The translations under genes and the position numbers were made by a program. This document shows positions 33,910 to 42,993 of a DNA stretch of 50,963 nt, one piece after another (the first letter of the stretch is position 1; every line of letters begins with the position of its first letter). Below the pieces are notes generated by a model. That model had not been told where the DNA came from. It made no database searches and saw nothing but the letters and a program-made list of their open reading frames with translations. The DNA is from Shewanella sp. MBTL60-007 (GTDB lineage Bacteria > Pseudomonadota > Gammaproteobacteria > Enterobacterales > Shewanellaceae): NCBI RefSeq assembly GCF_019654915.1, contig NZ_BPET01000042.1, forward strand, positions 1-50,963, read 5' to 3'.

Positions 33910-36900
33910 TTAGGCAACTGGTGATACTACGAAGAGTAACTCACCTTGAGAGACCTGTTGTCCGTTACCGTTAAGAATACGCTCGATACGGTACTTCTGA
34001 TCTTCAGGGTAAAGCACAGCATTCTTACGGTTAAAGCCAGCTAGTGTCACCTGTGAGAACATCTTCATCGCTTCAGTAAGCGCCAAAGTCTGATCTACAG
34101 TAACAATGTCGCCTTCCTTAACGAAGTCTGCTTCACCAGGCGCTGGAGAGGTATAGAAGATACCTGCGCCCTGTGCCATAACTTTAAGCTCGTTACTCTC
34201 ACCAACACGAAGGGATGCAGTATCGACACCTACGGTTTCAGCCGCAGCTTCCATCTCAGCAATCAGCTCAGGCACATCTAGCTCAGCCATAAAGCGTGGT
34301 AGATAGTTAGTGTCATATACGCCTTCGTTGAAGGTGCCATCTTTAAGAATACGCGTTAACAATGGAATGTTAGTCGCGATGCCCTTAATCACTACCTGAT
34401 TAGCCAAGTAGTCATGAAGCTTAGTGATCACATCTTCACGGCTCTCGCCACGACAGATGATCTGAGCAATCAAGCTATCGTAGTAAGGAGAAACCTCTTT
34501 ACCTTCGCCAGCGATTGAGATGATCTCGATATCATCACGCTCAGGCATCTGGTACTCAGTGATTAGACCTGGATGCGGTAGCAACTGCAGTACACCGTTG
34601 CTATCAAGCGCCGCTTTCTCAGCCGTTACACGAACTTCCATTGCGTAACCAATCTCTTGTGGCTCAAGCTCGGCAATCGAGCGACCAGCAGCGATATCAA
34701 AACCTGCGCTTACGATATCGATACCCGATGTGGCTTCTGTTACTGGGTGCTCTACCTGTAGGCGAGTATTCATCTCCATAAAGTAGACTTCGTTTGCGTC
34801 TAAGTTATAGATAAACTCAACCGTACCTGCGCCCATGTAGTCAGTAGCATCACCTAGTGCACGGGTGTATTCCATTACCTTCTGCTTAAGCTCATCTGGC
34901 AACATAGTTGAGCCAGATTCTTCAACCACTTTCTGGTTGTTACGCTGTACAGAACAGTCACGTAGACCCAGAACCTTAGTGTTACCAAACTGGTCACGAA
35001 GTAACTGAACTTCGATATGACGTAGCGAGGTCACATACTTCTCTAGGTATAGGTCACCGTTACCAAATGCTGCTGCAGCTTCGGTAGAGGTCTTCTGGAA
35101 CAAGGCAATCATGTCGCCAGGACGTTCAACAACTTGAATACCCTTACCGCCACCACCTTGTACCGCTTTAAGCAGAACTGGGTAACCGATTTCGCTCGCA
35201 ACGTTTACGGCTTGCTCTGCGTTGGTCAAAATACCGTGGCTACCGGGTACAACTGGAACGTTTTGAGACTGTGACGTCTTAATCGCGTTCGACTTGTTAC
35301 CCATGGTTGTCATGCTGTGTACGCTTGGACCAACGAAGTTAACGCCATTGTTTACACACAATGCAGCAAACTGTGGGCTTTCCGATAGGAAACCGATACC
35401 TGGGTGCAGCGCGTCAACATTCTCATACTCAGCGACTTTAAGCACTGAGTAGGCGTTTAGGTAACTTTCATCAGAAGTGTTACCACCGATACAAACTAGC
35501 TTGTCGTTGTCTTTTAGCATATCCGCAGGTACAGAGGTCATATCTGGGTCTGATGCAACCAATACCACGTTGATATTGTTGTCATGGGCCTTACGGATAA
35601 GCTTAACCGCAGTACAACCACGAGCATGAACCAATACTTTCTCAATCGGCTTCATTAGCTGACGAGGATCGTCTTGAACAATCTCTTCTTCAGCAATCTG
35701 TCTTTCAGGCACTAGCGTCGATACTGCGCTTGAAATCACATCGACAATCTTAGCAGTCGGCTTAGGCATTAATGGATCGATGCTCTGTAGCTGATCGTCA
35801 ATCGTCTCGCTAAATGGGTTGGTAACCAAGGCGTTCATCGCACCCGGTACTTTCGACAGATAGTTAGATAGAGTCGAAGTCGATGGCAAGTAAGCAGGAA
35901 CAACCATTTGACCCGCAAACGGCATGTTAGTACCCGATAGGTAATAAGTTTGCACAAGTGGGTGAGTCACAAAACTCGCCTGTGCACCACCAGTACAGTC
36001 GCCGTAACCGAACATCAATACTGGTAGTTCGTTGTCACGAATAAAGCGAGTAATACGGTCGTTCACCACAGCCATTGAGAATAGCGCCGCAGCACCTTCT
36101 TTAGTCTGCATACCACCAGAACTGATGAAACAGATAACCGGTAGCTTACGCTTAGCACACTCAATTAATAGTGCACTGAACTTCTCAGCGGCAGCCATAT
36201 CGAATGCACCCGCTTGGAATGCTGTATTTGATACCGCCACACCCACGCGCATCGGCTGGCCGTTTTGCTCAAAATCAGCAAGACCAGTGATTAAACCACA
36301 TGGGCGAATACCCTTGTCCAACGCATCTTCGATAGATAGACGGAAGCCAGGGAAGTTCAGCAAGTTAGCCGAAATCTTGTCACCATCAATCTCTTCAAAA
36401 TCGGTGAAGAACTTAGCAATAATCGCTTCCCAACCCATTTTGCCCGCGCGTTTTTCATCACGAAGCACTTTCTGGATCAGCAAGTCTTGATAACCCATGG
36501 TCAAGCGGTTCCAGAAGTCTTTACGACGACCAATACGCACAGGGTTAATTGCGCCAGTGTAATCACTGCTCTCTTCTTCGCTATCGAAATACTCAGGTAG
36601 CAAACGTTCGAAGAAGTAAGTCAAAATAACGAATAGACTGTCGTTCAACTGCGGGAAACCAACACTCTTCCACTGCTCAGTACGAGTCAGTAGTTCGGCG
36701 CGGTTGGACTGTGACATAAAGTACTTAAGCCACTTGTAGAACTTGTTCTTGTCGTTGGCAACGTCTTGTGTCGACAGCGCACGGTCAATCGAATCATGTA
36801 GCAAGTTATCGACTGAGTTACGTGACAGGCTCTTCGACATCATGGCTTCTTTAGCGATAGAGGCTAAGTTACCCACAACGTTGTCGTAAAGGGCATTGAA

Positions 36901-38463
36901 TACCAAGATGTTATGACATTGCCAGATGAAGTCTTCACGAAGCTCGTCATGAACAATCACATCGAGTACGGTTAGCTTGTTCAGCTCAGGCCAATCGGCT
37001 TGAGTCACTTCTGATGGCAGTGTCTCAAGGTAATGGATAAGGCCTTTGAAGTTATTCTCTGCGTTGCCTTTCCAGCGATGGTATAGCGACCAGCTAATGT
37101 TGAAGATCAGCGCCTTACGGGCCTTCTTATAGTTCTCTTTTGGTTCACCCAAAATCAAACGAGTTAGCATGTTACGCTCGGTAGACACATCATCACGCTT
37201 AGCGATGAAGTTACCCCAAAGCTTATTCAACTCTTCGTCATAAACCAGTTTATCAGGGCTTGATAACCAAGATTGGAATACTCGGTCTTGCTCTTGCTGA
37301 ATACGTGCTAGCAAGTCACCTTCTGGTACGCTCACCTTAGAGAGACGACCATACTGCTCTTGCGAGATAGAATGGATACGGCTACGTAGTGTCAGGTAAC
37401 GCAGGTAACGGTAAGTGCTACCAAACAGATTCAAGTGCATGGTTGGGTTATTGGCAACCGCAAGCTCAGCGTTAAGCTCCAATGCTTCAAGATTCTTAGA
37501 TGGATTCAGGAAACGTGCCAAACTACGGTCATAATGCTCACGTAAGTCTTCAGATTCGCGAACAAAATTTACCGCTGCTTTTTCTACTGCTTCAATGCTA
37601 CTGATGATTGCGCGGCGCAGGTTATGCTGACGCTCATCGCGATCTGATGGAGAGAAGTCAACGATACCGTCGATACAGCCAGAGGTATAAAGCTCTTCTG
37701 GTGATACACCTACAGATTTCGCACATTCCTGCCAAGACAAGTTGTACTTACGTGCAATGCTCTGCAAACCCTGTGGCTGAATAGTGTTAAAAATACCATC
37801 ACGTAGCGACAACAGGATGTTTGCTGCAGCAAGTGGAATCGCGCCGCCTGAATAACCTGCACCGATAACGATACCCACTGTTGGTACGTCAACGTTCGCG
37901 CTCTCGGCAATCGCTTTTGAAATAGAGTGTGCTTGGTTTTGGCTGTTGGCGATTTCACCCGCATCGGCACCGGGGGTGTCAATAAGGTAAACAATCGGCA
38001 TAGACAGCTCAGCAAAGTGGCGAATCGCTTTACAGCAAGCGATGTGGTGCTCTGGCATCCACGCGCCGTTTGCAGTGGTACGCTCTTGCGCCACAAAACC
38101 GATACGGCGAGTGCGAGAACCAAAATTCAGTTCGATCTCTGCACTATAAAAAGGGCCAATATGGGTTTCGGTAATGAGCTTGCCTTTAAGGTCGGCAATA
38201 ATGCGCTTCGCGCCTGGGCGATTTTTATCTTGGGTCGGTTGAATCACCTTAGTGACATAACCATCAACGTCTAACTGCGCCAAGTCTTTAAGGTTAGCTT
38301 GAATCGCATCATCGTCTAAAAGACCTTTAATCTCTTCTGAAAGCGTCTGCTTGCTGTGCTCAGGAAACAATGAAAAGTCTTTGGCTAACTGCTCTGCTTT
38401 TAGGAAAAGCGGATCGGCAGTTTGCACTTGAGTCATGTTAGCGGGCTGATTTTTGCTGGTCAT
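33910..38463 (-). CDS. Single-chain biotin-dependent acyl-CoA carboxylase (CT-alpha, CT-beta, biotin carboxylase, BCCP)
   Basis: Giant cytoplasmic enzyme (1517 residues). From the N-terminus: an AccA-like carboxyltransferase (about 40-330, with IDTPGADAGEIANSQ and GAGYSGGAIPLA), a helical linker region (about 330-670), an AccD-like carboxyltransferase (about 675-920, with SSGGMQTKEGAAAL and DCTGGAQASF), an ATP-grasp biotin carboxylase (about 940-1390, with KAVQGGGGKGI and MEMNTRLQVEHPVTE), and a biotinyl domain with Lys1467 in EAMKM. The zinc finger of standard AccD is not seen. Acetyl-CoA or a related acyl-CoA is the likely substrate. Most relatives have standard accA, accD and accBC elsewhere, so this may be an accessory enzyme. 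It is divergent from a LysR gene that may control it. Confidence 0.9.
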   Translation of the reverse strand: MTSKNQPANMTQVQTADPLFLKAEQLAKDFSLFPEHSKQTLSEEIKGLLDDDAIQANLKDLAQLDVDGYVTKVIQPTQDKNRPGAKRIIADLKGKLITETHIGPFYSAEIELNFGSRTRRIGFVAQERTTANGAWMPEHHIACCKAIRHFAELSMPIVYLIDTPGADAGEIANSQNQAHSISKAIAESANVDVPTVGIVIGAGYSGGAIPLAAANILLSLRDGIFNTIQPQGLQSIARKYNLSWQECAKSVGVSPEELYTSGCIDGIVDFSPSDRDERQHNLRRAIISSIEAVEKAAVNFVRESEDLREHYDRSLARFLNPSKNLEALELNAELAVANNPTMHLNLFGSTYRYLRYLTLRSRIHSISQEQYGRLSKVSVPEGDLLARIQQEQDRVFQSWLSSPDKLVYDEELNKLWGNFIAKRDDVSTERNMLTRLILGEPKENYKKARKALIFNISWSLYHRWKGNAENNFKGLIHYLETLPSEVTQADWPELNKLTVLDVIVHDELREDFIWQCHNILVFNALYDNVVGNLASIAKEAMMSKSLSRNSVDNLLHDSIDRALSTQDVANDKNKFYKWLKYFMSQSNRAELLTRTEQWKSVGFPQLNDSLFVILTYFFERLLPEYFDSEEESSDYTGAINPVRIGRRKDFWNRLTMGYQDLLIQKVLRDEKRAGKMGWEAIIAKFFTDFEEIDGDKISANLLNFPGFRLSIEDALDKGIRPCGLITGLADFEQNGQPMRVGVAVSNTAFQAGAFDMAAAEKFSALLIECAKRKLPVICFISSGGMQTKEGAAALFSMAVVNDRITRFIRDNELPVLMFGYGDCTGGAQASFVTHPLVQTYYLSGTNMPFAGQMVVPAYLPSTSTLSNYLSKVPGAMNALVTNPFSETIDDQLQSIDPLMPKPTAKIVDVISSAVSTLVPERQIAEEEIVQDDPRQLMKPIEKVLVHARGCTAVKLIRKAHDNNINVVLVASDPDMTSVPADMLKDNDKLVCIGGNTSDESYLNAYSVLKVAEYENVDALHPGIGFLSESPQFAALCVNNGVNFVGPSVHSMTTMGNKSNAIKTSQSQNVPVVPGSHGILTNAEQAVNVASEIGYPVLLKAVQGGGGKGIQVVERPGDMIALFQKTSTEAAAAFGNGDLYLEKYVTSLRHIEVQLLRDQFGNTKVLGLRDCSVQRNNQKVVEESGSTMLPDELKQKVMEYTRALGDATDYMGAGTVEFIYNLDANEVYFMEMNTRLQVEHPVTEATSGIDIVSAGFDIAAGRSIAELEPQEIGYAMEVRVTAEKAALDSNGVLQLLPHPGLITEYQMPERDDIEIISIAGEGKEVSPYYDSLIAQIICRGESREDVITKLHDYLANQVVIKGIATNIPLLTRILKDGTFNEGVYDTNYLPRFMAELDVPELIAEMEAAAETVGVDTASLRVGESNELKVMAQGAGIFYTSPAPGEADFVKEGDIVTVDQTLALTEAMKMFSQVTLAGFNRKNAVLYPEDQKYRIERILNGNGQQVSQGELLFVVSPVA

Positions 38464-38585
38464 CGAAAGATCCTCTGCTTTTAGCCTCTGAAATTTTTAG
38501 CCCGTAAATATAACTTTGTTATCCCGTCAATTGCTATTAAACTGCACTAGACGCTTTGTTCCATATTTGAGACAGTGGAGATAAC

Positions 38586-39497
38586 ATGCCAGATTTAAAC
38601 GGTATGATGCTCTTCGCGGCGGTAGTTAGAGCCAAAGGTTTCTCTCAAGCTGCCCGTGAAATAGGCATGCCAAAATCAACCATTAGCCGCAAGGTTGCCC
38701 AGCTAGAAGAACAGCTTGGCGTGCGACTATTGCAGCGAGATACCCGTAATCTAAGCCTGACTCAAGTAGGCGCGCTATTTTTTCAGCACTGCTCCAGTAT
38801 AAGCGATGAAATCGAGGCTGCCAAAGCCACGGTGGAAAATACCCACAATGACGTTTCAGGCCTACTGCGTATCGCAATTCCCGTCTCTTTTAGTCAAGAG
38901 TTAATCGCGACCCTATGCAGCGGTTTTCTACGCCTCTACCCCAATGTTGAACTCGATGTGCAATTTACCGACAGCGATGTAGGGCTTGTAGGTGAAGGCT
39001 ACGATATCGCCATCAAATATGGCCCTCTGCAATCATCAGATCTTGTTGCCAGACTGCTATTTGAGCGCCAACCTATTCTGGTCGCCAGCCCAGGTTACCT
39101 AAAAGTGCATGGCACTCCAGCCACACCACAAGACTTGGCCGATCACAGTGGTATCTTGTTAGGGACCTCGCGCTCTGCTCCAATTTGGCCCTTAGGTAAA
39201 GGCACCAGAAAGACCATGGTTAACTTTCAGCGTAAGGTGCGAGTCAATAGCGCGGTAATGGTTAAGCAGCTGGTGATGGATGATTTTGGCATTGCAATGC
39301 TATCTAACTCAGTCTGTAAAAATGAACTGGCCAGCGGTTCACTGGTCCCTATCCTACAAGAGTGGCCGATGGAAGCCTTCAAGGTATACGGCGTGTACTC
39401 AAGCAGACGTCAGCTCGCCACTAACATTAGCGCCTTCTTAGACTTTTTCCATAAGCGTTTCACCAACCAAGAATCGCTGCAGTCATTGATGATGTAA
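38586..39497 (+). CDS. LysR-family regulator divergent from the carboxylase
   Basis: Regulator of 303 residues, with an N-terminal helix-turn-helix (ARAKGFSQAAREIGMPKSTISRKVAQLEEQLG-type segment, residues 10-50) and an effector domain of the CrgA/DsdC-like type. It lies 122 bp from the divergent carboxylase gene, so control of that gene is the simplest reading, but this is inference. A 9-bp perfect inverted repeat, TCAGAGTCG and CGACTCTGA, follows at 39505-39532. Confidence 0.9.
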   Translation: MPDLNGMMLFAAVVRAKGFSQAAREIGMPKSTISRKVAQLEEQLGVRLLQRDTRNLSLTQVGALFFQHCSSISDEIEAAKATVENTHNDVSGLLRIAIPVSFSQELIATLCSGFLRLYPNVELDVQFTDSDVGLVGEGYDIAIKYGPLQSSDLVARLLFERQPILVASPGYLKVHGTPATPQDLADHSGILLGTSRSAPIWPLGKGTRKTMVNFQRKVRVNSAVMVKQLVMDDFGIAMLSNSVCKNELASGSLVPILQEWPMEAFKVYGVYSSRRQLATNISAFLDFFHKRFTNQESLQSLMM

Positions 39498-39504
39498 CCC
39501 CTAT

Positions 39505-39532
39505 CAGAGTCGCCACCAAAGCCGACTCTGAC
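39505..39532 (+). terminator. Probable terminator after the LysR gene
   Basis: Perfect 9-bp arms (39505-39513 and 39524-39532) with a 10-nt loop, 7 bp after the LysR stop. No T-run follows, so intrinsic termination is uncertain. Confidence 0.5.
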
Positions 39533-39740
39533 AACATATCGACCCAAGGAAGCGGATACACTCCCTTCTTATACCTGCAAAGCCCACCTCAGATATCTTT
39601 TAATGGGATTTATTGTGGTGCATACTGGTGAATGCATATCTTGAGCACCAAAATAGCAGCCTTATCAGACTCGTGACTCAAGATTAAAGCCACAAATGGA
39701 CAAGCTTGCGCTGTAAACAATAATAAGAAAGGAACTGGCA

Positions 39741-40901
39741 ATGAATAAACACGGCTCAGCACGACTTCTTAGCGCCTTCGCTGCACTCACTCTGCCCCTG
39801 AGTGCCTTCGCAGCACTCGATGTAGAGGAAGCTCGCTTAGTAAAGGCGAACCAAGCCATGCCGGAGGTTGTCTCGCGCTATCAAGCCTTTGTTAACAACT
39901 TAGGCGAAAAGTACAGCCAGCATTCAGATGAGTTAAAGGTCACCCAGATGGTGGCTCATCAAGGACTCAGGTTATGGCAACAGGCGGTAAGAGATGTACA
40001 GTCCGGTCATTTGGATGATCGCTCTTTGTATTGGAATCGCCTTGCAATGCGTGAGCTACTCAAAACCCAGAAACCAGACTTCAATATCGCTGTCTGGCAG
40101 CGAGACATCTTGATTAACGCCGTTGAGAAATCATCACGAGGTTTTAGCGATCTCGAGTTTAAAGATGACGCTCAGATAAAAATTCTACTTACAGGTTTCG
40201 ATCCCTTCTTTCTCGACCGCAATATCGATCAAAGCAACCCATCAGGGCTAGCCGCGCTGGCTCTCGACGGTTACCGTTTTAAAGTCGATGGTAAACAGGC
40301 ACAAATTGAAACCGTGATGATCCCGGTACGCTTTGCCGATTTTGATGAAGGCATGATTGAATCTCTGCTCACGCCTATCTATCGCGACAATAGCGTTGAT
40401 ATGATCTTTACCGTCAGTATGGGACGAGATGATTTTGACATCGAGCGCTTCCCGGGCCGTAACCGCAGCGCTGCAGCGCCTGATAACCTTAACGTGCTTA
40501 CCGGTGCCAGCAAACAAGCTCCCATAGCCCCCAAATTTAATGGCGGCAATTTAAATGGCCCCGAGTTTGTTGAGTTCTCGCTACCTATCGCGGCAATGCA
40601 AACGGTAAAAGGCCCGTGGAAGATCAATGATAACCACACTGTCTCCACGCTAGAGCGCGGCGAGTTTCAAGCCAGCTCACTAGCACAACTACAGAGTGCT
40701 ACATCGGTAGAGGGCTCTGGCGGAGGTTACTTGTCGAATGAGATCTCCTATCGCGCTATCTTGCTGCAAAAGCAGTTTAATAGCCGCATCCCTGTTGGGC
40801 ATATCCACACTCCGCGCATCGCCGCGTACGATGTCAAAACAGAGAGTGACATCGTCAATCAAGTTCGAGACATGGTGATCGCAGCCGCTGGCACACTCTA
40901 G
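39741..40901 (+). CDS. Exported pyroglutamyl-peptidase-like protein with Cys-to-Ser active site
   Basis: Protein of 386 residues with a clear signal peptide (cleavage likely after ALPLSAFA, about residue 27). The N-terminal half is helical and not recognised. The C-terminal half resembles pyrrolidone-carboxylate peptidase (family C15). It has ILLTGFDPFF...NPSGLAALALDG, MGRDDFDIERFPGRN carrying the catalytic Glu, GGGYLSNEISYR where the nucleophile is expected, and GHIHTP with the His. Where Pcp has YVCN, this protein has YLSN: Ser332. It is coded by TCG, two changes from a Cys codon. It may be an inactive binding protein or a Ser-based variant. Periplasmic location also differs from the usual cytoplasmic enzyme. 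ATG follows AAAGGA. Confidence 0.8.
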   Translation: MNKHGSARLLSAFAALTLPLSAFAALDVEEARLVKANQAMPEVVSRYQAFVNNLGEKYSQHSDELKVTQMVAHQGLRLWQQAVRDVQSGHLDDRSLYWNRLAMRELLKTQKPDFNIAVWQRDILINAVEKSSRGFSDLEFKDDAQIKILLTGFDPFFLDRNIDQSNPSGLAALALDGYRFKVDGKQAQIETVMIPVRFADFDEGMIESLLTPIYRDNSVDMIFTVSMGRDDFDIERFPGRNRSAAAPDNLNVLTGASKQAPIAPKFNGGNLNGPEFVEFSLPIAAMQTVKGPWKINDNHTVSTLERGEFQASSLAQLQSATSVEGSGGGYLSNEISYRAILLQKQFNSRIPVGHIHTPRIAAYDVKTESDIVNQVRDMVIAAAGTL

Positions 40902-40921
40902 CCGTAACAAGAAAGAACAAG

Positions 40922-40952
40922 CTCGCTTAGATCCTCTTGCAATCTAAGCGAG
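40922..40952 (+). terminator. Probable terminator after the C15-like gene
   Basis: Perfect 11-bp arms, CTCGCTTAGAT (40922-40932) and ATCTAAGCGAG (40942-40952), with a 9-nt loop. It lies just past the stop and has no T-run. Confidence 0.55.
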
Positions 40953-41114
40953 TCATTGACTTAACTTTAGTGGCATTAACTAAATGAGCTAAATATAGGG
41001 CTATCACCTAGGCAAGGGTTTCGTTAACAAGCACAACACTGGCCTGCATCGGTACTCTCGGTTAAAATGGCAGCGCTCAATACTGTTGAGCCCAAATTAT
41101 AAGCCCTCCCCAGT

Positions 41115-41179
41115 GAGAGTAGGTCTTGAGAGTTAGTTTTGAGAGTTAGTTTTGAGATTTAGTTGTGAGAGTTAATGTT
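41115..41179. repeat. 13-bp tandem repeat (five units) running into the sprT start codon
   Basis: Units start at 41115, 41128, 41141, 41154 and 41167. The second and third are identical (GAGAGTTAGTTTT); the others differ at one to four positions. The ATG of sprT (41175-41177) is inside the last unit. A 13-bp unit is not a multiple of three, but since it ends at the start codon, gain or loss of units would change promoter and leader spacing rather than the protein. Confidence 0.85.
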
Positions 41180-41741
41180 CAAGTCGCTTAATCCCTTCAA
41201 GTCTTTACAGAGTAAAAAGTCGTTGCTTTCGACTCTAACCGAACACCCCGTTATGACCTTCCAAAATCCTCTGCATCAGCAGATGGCGCAGCAGGTCGAA
41301 CATTGCTATCAAGTCGCAGAGTCAAAGCTAGCTAAACAGTTTCCAAGACCTGAGGTAGCTTTTACCCTACGTGGCAAGAGCGCAGGCACGGCTCACCTGC
41401 AATTAAACAAACTGCGTTTTAATCCCAAGCTGCTTCAAGATAATCAACAAGCCTTTCTAGAGGATGTGATCCCCCATGAGATCTGCCATCTATTGGCCTT
41501 TCAGCTCTATGGCCGAGTAAAGCCCCACGGGCGAGAGTGGCAATCATTAATGCAGTCTCTGTACGGACGAGTACCACGCACCACCCATAGCTTCGATACT
41601 CGTGCAGTCGAGGGCAAGACCTTCGAGTATCACTGCCAATGTGGGCCAATTAAACTCAGTATCCGCCGTCACAACAAGGTAGTGAGAGGAGAAACCCAAT
41701 ATCGCTGCCGCAAATGCGGCAGCAAACTAAAGCTAAACTAA
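41175..41741 (+). CDS. sprT: SprT-like metal-dependent protein
   Basis: Protein of 188 residues in the SprT/Spartan-like family. The zinc protease motif HEICH (in IPHEICHLL) is intact, preceded by GTAHLQLNKLRFNPKLL and followed by the C-terminal zinc ribbon with FEYHCQCG and YRCRKCGSKL. In eukaryotes relatives digest DNA-protein crosslinks; the bacterial role is not firmly known. The ATG at 41175 sits in a tandem repeat; an internal ATG at 41253 (MTFQNPLHQQ) is closer to the E. coli start and could be the true one, leaving a 26-residue Lys/Ser-rich extension otherwise. It is convergent with endA. Confidence 0.88.
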   Translation: MFKSLNPFKSLQSKKSLLSTLTEHPVMTFQNPLHQQMAQQVEHCYQVAESKLAKQFPRPEVAFTLRGKSAGTAHLQLNKLRFNPKLLQDNQQAFLEDVIPHEICHLLAFQLYGRVKPHGREWQSLMQSLYGRVPRTTHSFDTRAVEGKTFEYHCQCGPIKLSIRRHNKVVRGETQYRCRKCGSKLKLN

Positions 41742-41783
41742 AGCCAAACTAAAGCAATTTGTTACGTTAAAACGAACGCCTTG

Positions 41784-42536
41784 CTATTTAGCTTTTAATG
41801 CCTCACATCGTTCAAAAACGATATGGTTTCTGTTCTTTTGAATACGCTCGATGCGTTTAGCGCGTTCACATTCCCATTCGCTGACTGGATATTGCTTATC
41901 CCAAGCGCTCATTAGTTGCTTTTGTTGATTACTCAAACGAAATCGAGGGTATGCTTGCTCCATATATAAATAGGTTCTTGCAATTCGCCCTCTAGAACCG
42001 ACTGTCGGCTCTACTTTCCTACCTTGCACTTTCACTTCACATACCCCAAAACTAGAGCGTGAAGAAGGCAACATGGCAAAGTTATAATTCGATCTCGTGG
42101 CATTTACCGCCCCCACTGCTGGATACAAGTTATAAAGATCCGACTGCATTAATCGATACTCATTATTCATTTTTTCAGCACATTTTCGGCCTTTAAAATT
42201 CTTACCTTTATTGTTCACACAACTGTCGTGACCATCACGCCATTCTGAAAACGTGCGTCCGAAGTTTTCGGCTGGTACCACATGTTCCCACTCCACACGT
42301 TTAGCGCGCTTAACATGTTTTTCAGTGGTAAAGCCATTTGGCAGGGTAATGTTCTTATTTTTATCGAACTTAGCATCACAATAAAGTGTGATACGGTGGT
42401 CATGATAGACTTGTCGTTCTAAGGTTTTTTTGGCCTTATTAAATGAATGAATGCTTGTATTACCTTGGTAAGATTGAGCAAATGTAGGTAGGGAAAAAAC
42501 TGTGATTAGCCCTGCACAAAATAAACGGATTTTCAT
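41784..42536 (-). CDS. endA: Periplasmic deoxyribonuclease, endonuclease I
   Basis: Exported nuclease of 250 residues that degrades DNA non-specifically. The signal peptide ends near residue 21 (LPTFAQ). The His-Me finger motif is in EWEHVVPAENFG, followed by RSNYNFAMLPSS, as in the Vibrio Dns/EndA group. Cys residues around residues 52, 106 and 120 fit disulphides. The length is normal. It is convergent with sprT. A short inverted repeat AAAATTC-CGC-GAATTTT sits just upstream of the start. Confidence 0.95.
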   Translation of the reverse strand: MKIRLFCAGLITVFSLPTFAQSYQGNTSIHSFNKAKKTLERQVYHDHRITLYCDAKFDKNKNITLPNGFTTEKHVKRAKRVEWEHVVPAENFGRTFSEWRDGHDSCVNNKGKNFKGRKCAEKMNNEYRLMQSDLYNLYPAVGAVNATRSNYNFAMLPSSRSSFGVCEVKVQGRKVEPTVGSRGRIARTYLYMEQAYPRFRLSNQQKQLMSAWDKQYPVSEWECERAKRIERIQKNRNHIVFERCEALKAK

Positions 42537-42993
42537 AACACTTTACACTAAGAAAAAATTCCGCGAATTTTGCCTTAACTTCACGCTCACACGGCGTTAT
42601 TAAACGAAAGTTCATTCAACTTCATCTAAAAAATGTGAACAAAATCCAAAATTCTATCTATATTGGTCAATCCAACCCTCATTTATTCATCTCCAGCCAT
42701 TGATTAGCTGCGACGATAGGTAGCCCTGCACCATGTCAGTGTTGACTTTAAGGCATCTAAAGTGCAATCTCCGGCCATATCTTAAGTCTCAAAACCAACG
42801 CTATTAAATGCGCAACCGACTGACAAAAACATCTGGCTGCCAATTACCGTTATTGTTAGTGATAGGATAAAACTTATTCCGTTGATAATATTGAATGTCG
42901 ACGTGACCAAGTGATTGCTATGCTTCAAAGCAACGCCAATAGCGTCAGCTGCTAAATAACTCATCAACATATGCAAAAAAGGCTAATTACATC
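42537..42993. promoter_or_regulatory. Intergenic region between endA and rsmE
   Basis: This 457-bp stretch separates divergent genes. It has a 7-bp inverted repeat at 42555-42571 (AAAATTC / GAATTTT, 3-bp gap) 19 bp upstream of endA. The rest holds no recognised gene. A 64-codon frame on the minus strand at 42782-42976 is not supported. AAAAGGC precedes the rsmE start. Confidence 0.4.

Noticed and set aside
36032..36490. 152-codon frame opposite the carboxylase
   Set aside because: Shadow of the AccD-like part; no independent support.
33910..38463. Frameshift or gene fusion artefact in the carboxylase
   Set aside because: One continuous frame with no internal stop or abrupt composition change; all domains are in order, so a true fusion is more likely.
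41115..41179. 13-bp tandem units as CRISPR repeats
   Set aside because: Units are contiguous with no spacers and too short; no cas genes are nearby.
42782..42976. 64-codon hydrophobic frame on the minus strand between endA and rsmE
   Set aside because: No ribosome-binding site before its start, and it begins 17 bp from the divergent rsmE start. No family resemblance.
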